A stretch of 64,000 bases of DNA, taken from NCBI GenBank assembly GCA_049513455.1, contig JBEKWB010000002.1, positions 124,001-188,000 of the forward strand, written 5' to 3'. The first letter of the stretch is position 1. Every line of letters begins with the position of its first letter. The notes beneath the pieces are model-generated. The model was not told where the DNA came from, did not search any database, and worked only from the letters and a program-made list of their open reading frames with translations. Positions 16,497-25,278 of the stretch are shown here, in pieces. The DNA is from Bog-473 sp049513455. GTDB lineage: Bacteria > Actinomycetota > Acidimicrobiia > Acidimicrobiales > RAAP-2. A program made the position numbers and the translations under genes.

Positions 16497-17386
16497 GGCT
16501 CAGGAACGTGAAAATGGGCGTCTCGCAGCTCGAAAGCCCGCCTGGTGCCGTATTCGGACCTGGTCTTGACGAAGTTGAACTCGTCCTCGTCGAACTGCAG
16601 GTTGGTGCCATAGGCATGGAAGATATAGGAGGCGGCCTCCTCACCCTGATAGGCCTGGAGCTGCTCGACGAGTCGGAACGCCTCCTTGGCGATCACGATC
16701 CCGTCGGCTGGCATTTTGGCAATCTTCCGGGCCCACCAGTCGGCCCGGCTCTCCACCTGGTCGTCGGCGACGACCTCGGTGAAGATGCCGTACTTTTCCA
16801 ACTCGCCGGCCCGAAGGGTGTCGCCGGTCAGCAAGAGACGCCGGGCCAGGACGGGCCCTAGACGGTAGAAGAACACATGGAGACTCCCGAGTGCCGGGCC
16901 GAGGAGGCGAGTGCCGGGCATGCCGACAATCGTGTCGGTTGCGACGACCGATATGTCCGACATGAGAGCCAGCTCGAATCCTCCGCCCAAGGCATAGCCA
17001 CGCACCTCGGCCACGGTCACTTTCGGGTACCCCTGGAAGTCGTGGTAAAACTCGAAGGTCCTTCGGTCCACGGACAGCTTGCGGCGCTGGCTGGGTCGAC
17101 GGCCCCTCCCAGCCTTTGTCCCGTTGCCGTTCGCCTCTTGCGCCTCGGGGCCGTACCACGCATACGCGTTGTCCATATCGGCGCCCGTGCTGAAGACACC
17201 GCCCTCACCTCGCAGGACCACGACTTTGATGTCGTCGTCATCTGCCAGCTGGTCAAGGTACTCCGCCATCTGTCGTCGCATCGCAGGGTCATACGAATTG
17301 CGACGATCCGTATTGTTAATTGTGAGTCGGGCGATCCCCGAGTGCTGGTCATGATCGAGCAATACTCGGGGGTCAGTCAACGTCAC
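16493..17386 (-). CDS. Enoyl-CoA hydratase/isomerase (crotonase) family protein, 297 aa
   Basis: A crotonase-fold enzyme acting on acyl-CoA. The opening IARLTINNTDRRNSYDPAM, the oxyanion segment FSTGADMDNAY, and GYALGGGFELALMSD are present, the last with Glu at the first catalytic position. At the second catalytic position there is no Glu (MPGTRLLGPALGS). An insert of about 30 residues rich in Arg, Gly and Ser (NGNGTKAGRGRRPSQRRK) follows the oxyanion segment. The start is GTG at 17386 with AAGGG upstream. It could be a hydratase, isomerase or hydrolase. The operator-like motif lies 44-57 bases upstream of its start. Confidence 0.85.
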   Translation of the reverse strand: MTLTDPRVLLDHDQHSGIARLTINNTDRRNSYDPAMRRQMAEYLDQLADDDDIKVVVLRGEGGVFSTGADMDNAYAWYGPEAQEANGNGTKAGRGRRPSQRRKLSVDRRTFEFYHDFQGYPKVTVAEVRGYALGGGFELALMSDISVVATDTIVGMPGTRLLGPALGSLHVFFYRLGPVLARRLLLTGDTLRAGELEKYGIFTEVVADDQVESRADWWARKIAKMPADGIVIAKEAFRLVEQLQAYQGEEAASYIFHAYGTNLQFDEDEFNFVKTRSEYGTRRAFELRDAHFHVPEP

Positions 17387-17429
17387 AATTCCCTTCTCAC
17401 GTCAAGTCACGATCCACTTTATCAGATTC

Positions 17430-17443
17430 CCTTTAGATGTTTA
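17430..17443 (+). promoter_or_regulatory. Recurrent operator-like motif (11/12)
   Basis: CTTTAGATGTTT matches the island motif at 11 of 12 positions. It sits 44-57 bases upstream of the crotonase start at 17386 and just beyond the stop of the kinase-like gene at 17449. Confidence 0.6.
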
Positions 17444-17448
17444 ATGGG

Positions 17449-18891
17449 CTAACGAGTTCCGGCGATGAGACCCGGCGTCCACGGAAGGTCGTCAGCAGCG
17501 CCGGAGCCAGGGCCCCCATCGTGACCGGGACGAAGGCTTTTCAGCCGAGGGTGTCGCAGCATCATGGAACCTTCGGGAGCCAGCGTGAGATGGAGGCGCT
17601 GCACCCGCCGATCGAGCAAGCGAGTGAGATTTACCTCGTCGTCGGGACTGGACATCCTGATGAACGAGACCAGGGCAGTATCCAGCTCTTCAGGTTCGGG
17701 TCGGTGACCCAGAAGATCGGCTGCATCATTGAGGTCGTCCTTCTCGACATCACGCCCGATCTGATCCACCCGTTGGAGGTGGCGGGCCACCCGGAAGCTG
17801 AGGGCCTTTTCATGATCCCCCACGCCCATCGCAGGTCCTCGATTCGACAGCCGCTCCACCAAGAGGCTGTATGCCGGAGAATACCGAGATGGCCGCGAAA
17901 CCGGCGGATCGACAGTCCCGAGCTCGAAACCACCCAACTCTGCAATGCACTCGAAGGCCCACCGGGCGCCGTTGACGTACCAGCCGAAGTAGGACATGAG
18001 TTCCCCATTCGCCGGCGGTGCGACGATCAGCGGGGCCGCCGACAGGACTGCGTGGGCGTTATAGGCGATCCTGTGGAAGTCGATGACGTCGTAGTCGAGC
18101 TCCTCTCCGGTGACATCCGACCACGCCATCGCAATGGTGGACAGGTCGCCCAGGTTCTTGATGGTGTCACGGACGGGAAGCACGGCCAGTTCGCTGAGCG
18201 GATCGCCCACGTGAGCCAGTTCGAAGTCGATCAGTCCGGTGATCCGACCCTTGTCGAACATGAACTGGAAGGCGTCGAAGGTGAGCAGGCGTCTCGTCGT
18301 GCGATGGCGGGGGCAGTGACGGTGCAACCACACCCGCAAGAACTCCGAAACGGGGTCGGGGGCGACCATGCGCTCGTCGTAGCCGGCTTCAAAGGCGGGG
18401 AGGAGCCCAAGACCGATTTCCTCGGGAGATTCCGGGATCGCAAAGCCGGCCGCTCTCGCCTCTTCCAGATCAATTGCGTAGATGCGTGGCAGAAATGAGA
18501 GGTACTCGAGGACCACATCGACCCGCTCTTGGTCGGATGCCGCAAACGAAAGGTCGACCGAGCCTGGGAGGCGGTCCATGACCATCACGTAGGGATCGTC
18601 GCAATAGCCGTACACGTGAGGGACGGGAACGTCGTGCGCCTCGAGAAGATCATGCACTCGACGCTCGTAGTCAATTTGATATGGCATGCCGATGCCATCG
18701 TCTCGCTCTCCACGGGCGTGGAGTGCGAGGACCCGATCCCCCATAACGAGGTCGAAGTTCCACGCTGGCCGCCAACGAGCGATCGCTTCCATCGACACGA
18801 CCCGGCCACCGAGCGTCCGCTCTGCCCACGCGGCCAGGCGCGCTTCGCTGGAACCTAGGTCCGATTGCTCTCTCTCATGAGTAGCACTCAT
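17449..18891 (-). CDS. APH-family kinase-like protein with degenerate catalytic loop, 480 aa
   Basis: An aminoglycoside-phosphotransferase-fold protein. The N-lobe includes WNFDLVMGDRVLALHARG, the hinge VMVMDRLPGSVD, then LLTFDAFQFMFDKGRITG and LIDFELAHVGDPLSELAVL. The usual HGD...N loop reads TFD...M, so the catalytic Asp may be kept but the His and Asn are not; the second metal Asp (IDFE) remains. A long C-terminal domain of about 130 residues follows. Whether it phosphorylates anything is uncertain. It starts with ATG at 18891 and lies 58 bases downstream of an SDR gene, in a leftward group with an acyl-CoA ligase. Confidence 0.8.
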   Translation of the reverse strand: MSATHEREQSDLGSSEARLAAWAERTLGGRVVSMEAIARWRPAWNFDLVMGDRVLALHARGERDDGIGMPYQIDYERRVHDLLEAHDVPVPHVYGYCDDPYVMVMDRLPGSVDLSFAASDQERVDVVLEYLSFLPRIYAIDLEEARAAGFAIPESPEEIGLGLLPAFEAGYDERMVAPDPVSEFLRVWLHRHCPRHRTTRRLLTFDAFQFMFDKGRITGLIDFELAHVGDPLSELAVLPVRDTIKNLGDLSTIAMAWSDVTGEELDYDVIDFHRIAYNAHAVLSAAPLIVAPPANGELMSYFGWYVNGARWAFECIAELGGFELGTVDPPVSRPSRYSPAYSLLVERLSNRGPAMGVGDHEKALSFRVARHLQRVDQIGRDVEKDDLNDAADLLGHRPEPEELDTALVSFIRMSSPDDEVNLTRLLDRRVQRLHLTLAPEGSMMLRHPRLKSLRPGHDGGPGSGAADDLPWTPGLIAGTR

Positions 18892-18949
18892 TGTGTGACC
18901 TCTTCCCGAGTCCCGATTCGCGGCCGAGCGTCAGCCCTCCCAACGGCGG

Positions 18950-19699
18950 TCAGCGGTGGTACGCGAATCCTCCATCGACCAGGATGAACTGCCCGGTCAC
19001 ATACGCCGAGTCGTCCCCGGCAAGAAACACCGCGACGCGCCCGATATCGCTCTCCGCGTCACCCACCCGCCCCAACGGAACGCCCAGGCCAGGGTCACTC
19101 GTGTCACCGCGACGCTGGCGATCGGCGAGCCAGTTCGGCGAGTCGGTAACCGGCGCCATCACATTAACGCGGATCCGATCCGGACCCCACTCGATCGACG
19201 CGGCACGGGAGAGTGAACGGATCGCATCCTTCGTTGCTGCATAGACGCCGAAGTGCGCCGGTTTCATCTGCGTACTCGATCCGAAATTTATGATCGATCC
19301 CCCGCCGCGCAGATACGGGTGGCACTGTCGCATGAAGTGAAGAGTCGCTTTAGGCCCCGTCGTCCAGAGAAGTTCAATATCCTCCTCAGACACTTCGAGC
19401 AAATTTCCCACGCGTGAGTTGTGGTGAGCGGCTTGGGCCAGAATATCGATGCGCCCGAATTCACCCGCCGTGGCCTTCACCACGGCATCGATCTGCGCCG
19501 TGTCGCCGACATCGCACTGGAGGGGGATCGCGATGGCTCCCCGATCCTCTATTTCCTGAGCGACGTCGACCAGCTTGGACTCCGTGCGTCCGACTACGGC
19601 GACCGAGGCACCTTCGGCGGCAAGGGCGAGGGCGACTCCCCTGCCCGACCCCTGGCCGGCCCCCGTCACGATCGCCACGCGCCCATCGAGAATTCCCAT
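18950..19699 (-). CDS. SDR-family oxidoreductase, 249 aa
   Basis: A classical SDR. The cofactor motif is TGAGQGSGRGVA (about 12-23), with AQAAHHN replacing the usual NNAG, the Ser region INFGSSTQ, catalytic YAATK (about 153-157) and VTGQFILVDGG at the end. VVGRTESK after beta-2 suggests NADP(H). The NNAG replacement is the only oddity. The gene lies between an acyl-CoA ligase upstream and a kinase-like gene downstream, so all three may form one leftward transcript. A hydroxyacyl-CoA or ring alcohol is a plausible substrate. Confidence 0.87.
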   Translation of the reverse strand: MGILDGRVAIVTGAGQGSGRGVALALAAEGASVAVVGRTESKLVDVAQEIEDRGAIAIPLQCDVGDTAQIDAVVKATAGEFGRIDILAQAAHHNSRVGNLLEVSEEDIELLWTTGPKATLHFMRQCHPYLRGGGSIINFGSSTQMKPAHFGVYAATKDAIRSLSRAASIEWGPDRIRVNVMAPVTDSPNWLADRQRRGDTSDPGLGVPLGRVGDAESDIGRVAVFLAGDDSAYVTGQFILVDGGFAYHR

Positions 19700-19790
19700 C
19701 TGGCTCTAAAACCTCCCTTCCAGTTTCATGCCCTGGATATTTCCACGCACCGACCCGAACGAGGTAGTGCCGCGCCGGGGTTCCGGGCTG

Positions 19791-21317
19791 TCAGTGCGGG
19801 GATCGGAACTCGGCCGGAATGAGTCGACGGGCGATTTTGCCCGTTTGCAGCCGCGGCAGCTGGTCGATGAACACAACCGACCGGGGACACTTGAAGTGGG
19901 CAATCCGATCTCGGCAGAAAGCGATGAGGTCGGCCTCGAGCCCGGCGGGATCGGCCGGCGGCTCACTAGGTTGCACCACGGCCCGCACGGATTCCCCCAT
20001 TTCCGCGTCGGGCACACCGATCACCGCCACGTCGCTGACAGCGGGATGCGCGATGAGCGCGTCCTCCACCTCTCGGGGGTAGATGTTGACGCCCCCGGAG
20101 ATGATCATGTTGGAGGCCCGATCGGTCAGGAAGAGATACCCCTCAGGGTCGACCCAGCCGATTTCACCGAGCGTGCTCCACCCACGGTGGTCGTAGGAAG
20201 AGGCAGTCTTCTGGGGATCCCCGTGGTACTCGAAGCGGTGCGGCGACTCGAACCAGACCTCTCCTTCGGTCCCGGTCGACACCTCGTTGCTGTTTTCATC
20301 GACGATATGCACGGGGCCGAGCAGTGACCGGCCGACCGACCCGGGGTGCGCCAGCCACTCCTCCGGACCGATGGCGCAGAAGCCCACGCCCTCGCTTCCC
20401 GAGTAATACTCGTAGACGACCGGTCCCAGCCACTCCAGCATCGCCCGCTTGATCTCCGGAGGACACGGTGCGGCTGCGTGGACGAGGACCTTGAGGCTGG
20501 AGAGGTCGAACTGAGCCCGCTCGGACCCAGGCAGTTTCATCAGCTGAACCATGTGCGTCGGAACGACCTGGGCCAGGGTCACCTTGTACCGCTCAATAGC
20601 TCGGAGGAATTCGATCGGATCGAATTTGGTCAGCGTGACCACGGTGCCGCCCAGTCGGTGCACCGCGCCAGCCCAACCTGACGGAGCAGCATGGTAGAGG
20701 GGAGCTGGGCTCAAGTACACCGTCGACTCGTCACCGCCGTACAGTCCCCGGACGAGACCTGTGAACGATGTCTCCTCTCCGAGCGCACCGCCGACAGAGG
20801 GTGGTTTTATGCCCTTCGGGCATCCGGTCGTCCCTGAGGAGTAGAACATCCAGTTGCCCTCGCACTCGTCTTCGATCGGGGACGGCGGGTGGGCTTCCAG
20901 AACGCGCTCGTATGGATCGAAACCCTCGACGGACCCGCCAACGACGATGCGTGAACTCACGTCGGCCATGACCCCCTTGGCCAGTGCAGCACAAGCCGAC
21001 GAGGTCACCAGAACCGAAGCCGTGCAGTCCCTGATGATGTACTCGACCTCACCAGGGGCGAGGTGCCAGTTGATCGGTGTCACGAACAGGCCCGCGCGCA
21101 TGCCGGCCCAGACCGCCTCGAAATACTCGGTGCGGTTCTCCATCAGGATGGCTACGTGGTCGCCCACTCCTAAGCCTAAGGAACGAAATGCGTTGGCCAA
21201 CCGGTTGGATCGGGACTCCATGTCTCCGTAGGAGAGCGTTACACCGGTATCGCCGACGATGACAGCGGGGCGGCTCGGGGTTGATTCGGCGTAACGCTTG
21301 GGGTGTTCGTAGCCCAT
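19791..21317 (-). CDS. Acyl-CoA synthetase (FadD-type, AMP-forming), 508 aa
   Basis: Activates a carboxylic acid with ATP and CoA. The P-loop is YSSGTTGCPKGIKPP (about 158-172). The adenine motif is YYSGSEG, the hinge region is STLGEIGWVDPEGYLFLTDR (Glu where Asp is usual), and the C-terminal catalytic lysine is in LPRLQTGKIARRLI. The length is normal. The ATG at 21317 has AAAGGA upstream; an upstream in-frame start at 21359 was rejected. It is divergent from a Baeyer-Villiger monooxygenase and leads a leftward group with an SDR and a kinase-like gene. The substrate is probably an acid released after ring or chain oxidation. Confidence 0.9.
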   Translation of the reverse strand: MGYEHPKRYAESTPSRPAVIVGDTGVTLSYGDMESRSNRLANAFRSLGLGVGDHVAILMENRTEYFEAVWAGMRAGLFVTPINWHLAPGEVEYIIRDCTASVLVTSSACAALAKGVMADVSSRIVVGGSVEGFDPYERVLEAHPPSPIEDECEGNWMFYSSGTTGCPKGIKPPSVGGALGEETSFTGLVRGLYGGDESTVYLSPAPLYHAAPSGWAGAVHRLGGTVVTLTKFDPIEFLRAIERYKVTLAQVVPTHMVQLMKLPGSERAQFDLSSLKVLVHAAAPCPPEIKRAMLEWLGPVVYEYYSGSEGVGFCAIGPEEWLAHPGSVGRSLLGPVHIVDENSNEVSTGTEGEVWFESPHRFEYHGDPQKTASSYDHRGWSTLGEIGWVDPEGYLFLTDRASNMIISGGVNIYPREVEDALIAHPAVSDVAVIGVPDAEMGESVRAVVQPSEPPADPAGLEADLIAFCRDRIAHFKCPRSVVFIDQLPRLQTGKIARRLIPAEFRSPH

Positions 21318-21456
21318 GGTTTCCTTTGTGACTGATTGCCGGAAAATGGGTTGACGCACCGCCGCTTTCGGCGAGGGGGGGCTCGCGCGAGACGACGGGC
21401 AGACCGATTCTCCGGATTGCGAACCGATCGCTGTTGCGCCAACCCGCTCAGAGTAT

Positions 21457-21473
21457 ATATGTAGATATTATGG
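21457..21473 (+). promoter_or_regulatory. Recurrent operator-like motif, weakest copy
   Basis: The AT-rich patch TATATATGTAGATATTATGG overlaps a match of 8 of 12 to the island motif. It is in the divergent region between the ligase at 21317 and the monooxygenase at 21584 and is probably at least a promoter. Confidence 0.35.
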
Positions 21474-21583
21474 TTGGCAACATCAGTGCTGGTTGTGGCC
21501 GGCGTCCGCTGGTGCCAGGCTACGCTCGACGGCCCGGTGGGAGGGATGCCTCGTTGCAGGGCGGAAGGGGTTCTGGATTCCGA

Positions 21584-23554
21584 ATGGTGAGCGTGCCGAT
21601 GACCGGTTCAGCGGGCCCGTTCCTGGGCGGCGTCGAACCCTTTTCCGAGTCAGACGATGAGCTACGGGCCGTTCTGGCCCACGCCGTGCTTCCCCCGCTT
21701 CTGCCCTCGCTGGCCTACGCCACGGGTGACATGTCCCTGCTCCGCGCCGAGCTCCGGCCCGACGCGCTGCTGGTCAACCTGCCGGGGTCCGGGCTGACCG
21801 ACGAGCAGGCGGCGGACATCCGGGAACTCGCGCTCGAAGCGCTGATCCGCTTCCGCGACGGAGGGTGCCGTCCGGGGCCGGTGCCTTCCGACCACGACGT
21901 GCTCCGCATCATGGAGTTCGCTGTCGGTGGCGGCGATATGGTCGCCTATCTTCCCTTGCTGGAAGAGGAGCTGGCTCATCGAGGTGAGGATCGCAGGGGA
22001 CCAAGCTGGCACAAGGACGACGTCGCGCCCGACGCACCCTTCACCGTGGCCGTCATCGGCGCCGGTCTGTCCGGGTTGGTAGCGGGCCATCGCCTGCGGC
22101 AGGCTGGGGTGGACTTCGTGATCTACGAGAAGAACGGCGACGTGGGGGGAACCTGGTTGGAGAACCGGTACCCGGGTTGCCGAGTCGACAACCCGAACCA
22201 CAACTACAGCTACTCGTTCGCCCAGCGCCACGACTGGCCTTTCCATTACTCGACCCAGCCCGTCCTCCAGCACTACGCGCGGGACTGTGCAGAGGCCTTC
22301 GGGCTGGTCGAGACGATCCGATTCGGTACCGAGGTGACCGATGCGGTGTGGTCCGACCGGGACCTCAACTGGACCCTCACCGTTCGCCCGGTCGGCGGTT
22401 CCGAGGAGAGCATCGTCGTCAACGCGGTGATCAGCGCGGTCGGGCAGCTCAACCGACCCAACCTCCCGACGACGATCCCCGGTTTCGGCACCTTCGAGGG
22501 CGCCGCCTTCCACTCGGCGAGGTGGGACCACGACGTCGACCTCAACGGCAAGCGCGTTGCCGTCATCGGAACTGGAGCAAGTGCGTTGCAGTTCGTTCCT
22601 GAGATCGCCCCTCAAGTCGGGGAGCTGTTGGTGTTTCAGCGGACGCCCGCATGGCTCGGCCCGACGCCCGACTACCACGATCCGGTTTCCGACGAGCTGC
22701 AATGGCTGTACCGGCACCTGCCGTCGTACGCCGAGTGGAACCGCTTTTGCATCTTTTGGCAGATGGGGGACGGAGCGCTCGCCGCCGTGACGGTGGATCC
22801 GGAGTGGGATGGCGGCGGTGAGTCAGTCAGCCTGATGAACGACCTGATGCGCCAGATGCTGCTCGGGTACCTCAACGAGCGGTTTGCGGACCGCCCCGAC
22901 CTCCTCGAGGCCTGCACCCCGCACTACCCGCCGGGAGCGAAGCGGATCGTCCGGGACGACGGCGGGTGGCCGGACGCCCTCCAGCGGCACAACGTCCGCC
23001 TCCTCTGCGGAAACATTCAGGCCATCACCCCGCAGGGCGTGGTCACCGCGGACGGCACCGAGGAAGTCGTGGACGTCATCATCTACGGCACCGGGTTCAC
23101 TGCCTCGAACTTTCTCACCCCGATGACCGTGAAGGGCCGTGGTGGTCTCGACCTGCACGAGCACTGGGCCGGTGATGCCCGGGCCTACCTCGGCATCACG
23201 ATTCCCGGCTTTCCGAACCTGTTCTGCCTCTACGGGCCGAACACCAACATCGTGATCAACGGCAGCATCATCTACTTTTCCGAGTGCGGCACCCGGTACA
23301 TCCTCGGACTGCTGGGTCTCCTACTGGGAAGTGGTCACCATGCCCTGGACGTGCGCCAGCAGGTACACGACACGTTCAATCAACTCGTCGATGTCGAGAA
23401 CGACCGCATGTCGTGGGGAGCGGCCCATGTGAACAGCTGGTACAAGAACGACCATGGCCGGGTCTCCCAGAACTGGCCCTTCACGCTGCTCGACTACTGG
23501 CAGCGAACGCGGGCCCCGGTACCCGAGGAGTATGAGCTGCTGTCAGGGCAGTGA
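21584..23554 (+). CDS. Baeyer-Villiger type flavin monooxygenase with N-terminal extension, 656 aa
   Basis: An FAD/NADPH enzyme that inserts oxygen next to a ketone. The first Rossmann motif is VIGAGLSGLVAGHRL (about 156-170), then GGTWLENRYPGCRVD. The BVMO fingerprint FxGxxxHxxxW is met by FEGAAFHSARWD (about 304-315), and the second Rossmann motif is VIGTGASALQFVPEI. A helical extension of about 150 residues precedes the core. The start is placed at ATG 21584, with ATG 21599 as an alternative; the in-frame region back to 21434 overlaps the promoter. This fits ring opening or side-chain cleavage of a cyclic or steroid ketone. Confidence 0.9.
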   Translation: MVSVPMTGSAGPFLGGVEPFSESDDELRAVLAHAVLPPLLPSLAYATGDMSLLRAELRPDALLVNLPGSGLTDEQAADIRELALEALIRFRDGGCRPGPVPSDHDVLRIMEFAVGGGDMVAYLPLLEEELAHRGEDRRGPSWHKDDVAPDAPFTVAVIGAGLSGLVAGHRLRQAGVDFVIYEKNGDVGGTWLENRYPGCRVDNPNHNYSYSFAQRHDWPFHYSTQPVLQHYARDCAEAFGLVETIRFGTEVTDAVWSDRDLNWTLTVRPVGGSEESIVVNAVISAVGQLNRPNLPTTIPGFGTFEGAAFHSARWDHDVDLNGKRVAVIGTGASALQFVPEIAPQVGELLVFQRTPAWLGPTPDYHDPVSDELQWLYRHLPSYAEWNRFCIFWQMGDGALAAVTVDPEWDGGGESVSLMNDLMRQMLLGYLNERFADRPDLLEACTPHYPPGAKRIVRDDGGWPDALQRHNVRLLCGNIQAITPQGVVTADGTEEVVDVIIYGTGFTASNFLTPMTVKGRGGLDLHEHWAGDARAYLGITIPGFPNLFCLYGPNTNIVINGSIIYFSECGTRYILGLLGLLLGSGHHALDVRQQVHDTFNQLVDVENDRMSWGAAHVNSWYKNDHGRVSQNWPFTLLDYWQRTRAPVPEEYELLSGQ

Positions 23555-23588
23555 GCACTCATTGACTGTTCGCGTTCGGCCCACGATC

Positions 23589-24296
23589 TCACCAGGGCCG
23601 GACCTTGCCGAGGCGGCTGACACCGAAGAGTATGGCCAATGCCACGCCGAGTTGAACGAGCGCCAGGACCATCGCCTGGTGGTGGGGGCCGTACGCGACG
23701 GCATTGTAGAGAGCGATCGACATCGTTGTCGCCATGGGCACCGAACCGGAGACGATCATGGTGGCTCCGAAGTCGCCCAGGGCGCGCCCGAACGCCATGG
23801 CGACGCCTGCCAGAATGCCCCGCCGCGCCAGCGGCAGGGTTACCAGTAGCGCGATGCGCCATTGGGGCAACCCCATGGCACGGGCCGCCTGCTCGAAGCG
23901 TGGATCGACTCCGGAGATCGCCGCCCGCGAGAAGCGCAGGCAGTAAGGAAACGACTCGACGATCTGCGCAACGACTATCCCGGTGAAGGTGAAGGTGAGC
24001 GGATGCCCGAAGAGGCTGACCTCCGCACTGCGGATGGGTCCTGGCCCCCCCAATCGGGTGAGGAGGTAGTAGCCGACGACAGTGGGCGGGAGCGCCATTG
24101 GCAAGCTGAAGAAGCTCTCGATGGCGCCGCGTCCAGGGAAGCGACCTTTCGCCAGGAGGTACCCGAGAGCGATGCCGACCACGGCGACGACGATGGTCGC
24201 CTCGAAAGCCGCACGAAGGGAGACCGACAGCGGATTCCAGACCCAGGGTGGGACGCCGAGTCTGTTCAACCATGAGTGCGGAACCAGCGCTGTCAT
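23589..24296 (-). CDS. ABC transporter permease, ModB-like (second permease), 235 aa
   Basis: A membrane subunit for oxyanion uptake. Several hydrophobic helices are visible. The ATPase-docking EAA loop reads EQAARAMGLPQWRIALLVTL, and FGRALGDFGATMIVSG is typical of molybdate permeases. The start overlaps the stop of the eroded ATPase frame as ATGA, so translation is coupled. Having a second, different ModB-like permease suggests a heterodimer, as in phosphate systems, rather than the usual ModB homodimer. It is the last gene of the leftward importer block. Confidence 0.88.
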   Translation of the reverse strand: MTALVPHSWLNRLGVPPWVWNPLSVSLRAAFEATIVVAVVGIALGYLLAKGRFPGRGAIESFFSLPMALPPTVVGYYLLTRLGGPGPIRSAEVSLFGHPLTFTFTGIVVAQIVESFPYCLRFSRAAISGVDPRFEQAARAMGLPQWRIALLVTLPLARRGILAGVAMAFGRALGDFGATMIVSGSVPMATTMSIALYNAVAYGPHHQAMVLALVQLGVALAILFGVSRLGKVRPW

Positions 24297-24475
24297 GCTG
24301 ACGCACCAATGATCACGTCACCGATCTCCTCGGCTCGTTCGAGCCAGGAACGAGCGATCTTTCCTGCTCCAGACGGGCCGAACAACACCGGTAGGCCGGA
24401 CTCCATCGTGAACGCCACGTCCAGGTCGAATTCCCCGATTCGGCGAGTGGCCGCGACATCGAGCGCGACCGTCAT
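24293..24475 (-). pseudogene. Remnant of an ABC ATPase (ModC-like), 60 codons
   Basis: The frame begins MTVALDVAATRRIGEFDLDV and contains a recognisable Walker A, FGPSGAGK (residues 32-39), then ends after ARSWLERAEEIGDVIIGASA. Q-loop, signature, Walker B and H-loop are missing. RSWLERA resembles the helix after the D-loop of ModC-like ATPases, so an internal in-frame deletion joining the Walker A region to a late helix is inferred. Both ends are coupled by ATGA overlaps to the two permeases. It cannot power transport by itself. A housekeeping ATPase encoded elsewhere may serve the permeases, or the transporter may be dead. Confidence 0.75.
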
Positions 24476-25257
24476 GTCCGGGCTCGGCCGAGCAGTCCGA
24501 CGCCGGCCATGGCCGTGATCGCCATCAGGACCAGAATCAGGAGCATGGCGTTCCGCTCGGGCGTGGTGAACGAGTCGAGGATCGCCAGCGACAACGTGCG
24601 GGTCTTGCCGTTGATGTCTCCGCCGACCATCAGCGTGGCCCCGTATTCGCCCAAGGCACGGGCACAGCCGATCGTGAGCCCGGCGGCGATACCGCGCCGG
24701 GCGAGCGGCAGCGTCACCTGTAGGGCGACCCGCCAATTGGGGAGACCCATCGTCCGCGCCGCCTGCTCGACTCGGGGGTCCACCCCCTCGATGGAAGCAC
24801 GCGCTGCCCGCAGGCAGAATGGGTACGCGGCCACCGTCGAGCAAATGATGCAGCCGGTGACGTTGTACACGAGTTCATGGCCCACAACGCGCGTCAGAAA
24901 CCCGCCGACCTGTGTCCCAGGGGAGAGCGTCTCGAGCAGGTAATAGCCGATGACCGTGGGCGGGAGGATGATCGGGAGGCTTCCGAGAGTTTCGAGCAGG
25001 TTCCGGCCGGGGAAGCGACCCTTCGCCAGCACGTATCCCGAGGCGATTCCCGTGACCCCTGCGATCACCGTGGCCGGGAGTGCCACGCGCAGGGTAAGCA
25101 GGAAGGGACCTGAGACAACCCCCCAGTATGCGATCGATCCCCCCAAAAGGTGGGCCACCCCGAACCCGAGCCCAAAGCCCGCGCACACTGCCGCCACGAT
25201 GACGGCGACCTTCTGCTTAGTTCCGAGACTCCACGCGAGGCTGATCTTCCGCTTCAC
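24472..25257 (-). CDS. ABC transporter permease, ModB-like (first permease), 261 aa
   Basis: An inner-membrane subunit of a molybdate/tungstate-type importer. Hydrophobic segments begin at about residue 15. The conserved LPATVIAGVTGIASGYVLAK and ILPPTVIGYYLLE match ModB. The EAA loop is EQAARTMGLPNWRVALQVTL, followed by ARALGEYGATLMVGGDINGK, the ModB hallmark. The start is GTG at 25257, 21 bases after the binding-protein stop. Its stop overlaps the ATPase remnant start. It is similar to, but clearly different from, the second permease. Confidence 0.88.
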   Translation of the reverse strand: MKRKISLAWSLGTKQKVAVIVAAVCAGFGLGFGVAHLLGGSIAYWGVVSGPFLLTLRVALPATVIAGVTGIASGYVLAKGRFPGRNLLETLGSLPIILPPTVIGYYLLETLSPGTQVGGFLTRVVGHELVYNVTGCIICSTVAAYPFCLRAARASIEGVDPRVEQAARTMGLPNWRVALQVTLPLARRGIAAGLTIGCARALGEYGATLMVGGDINGKTRTLSLAILDSFTTPERNAMLLILVLMAITAMAGVGLLGRART

Positions 25258-25278
25258 ACGCGGCGTCCGCGGGGTTAG

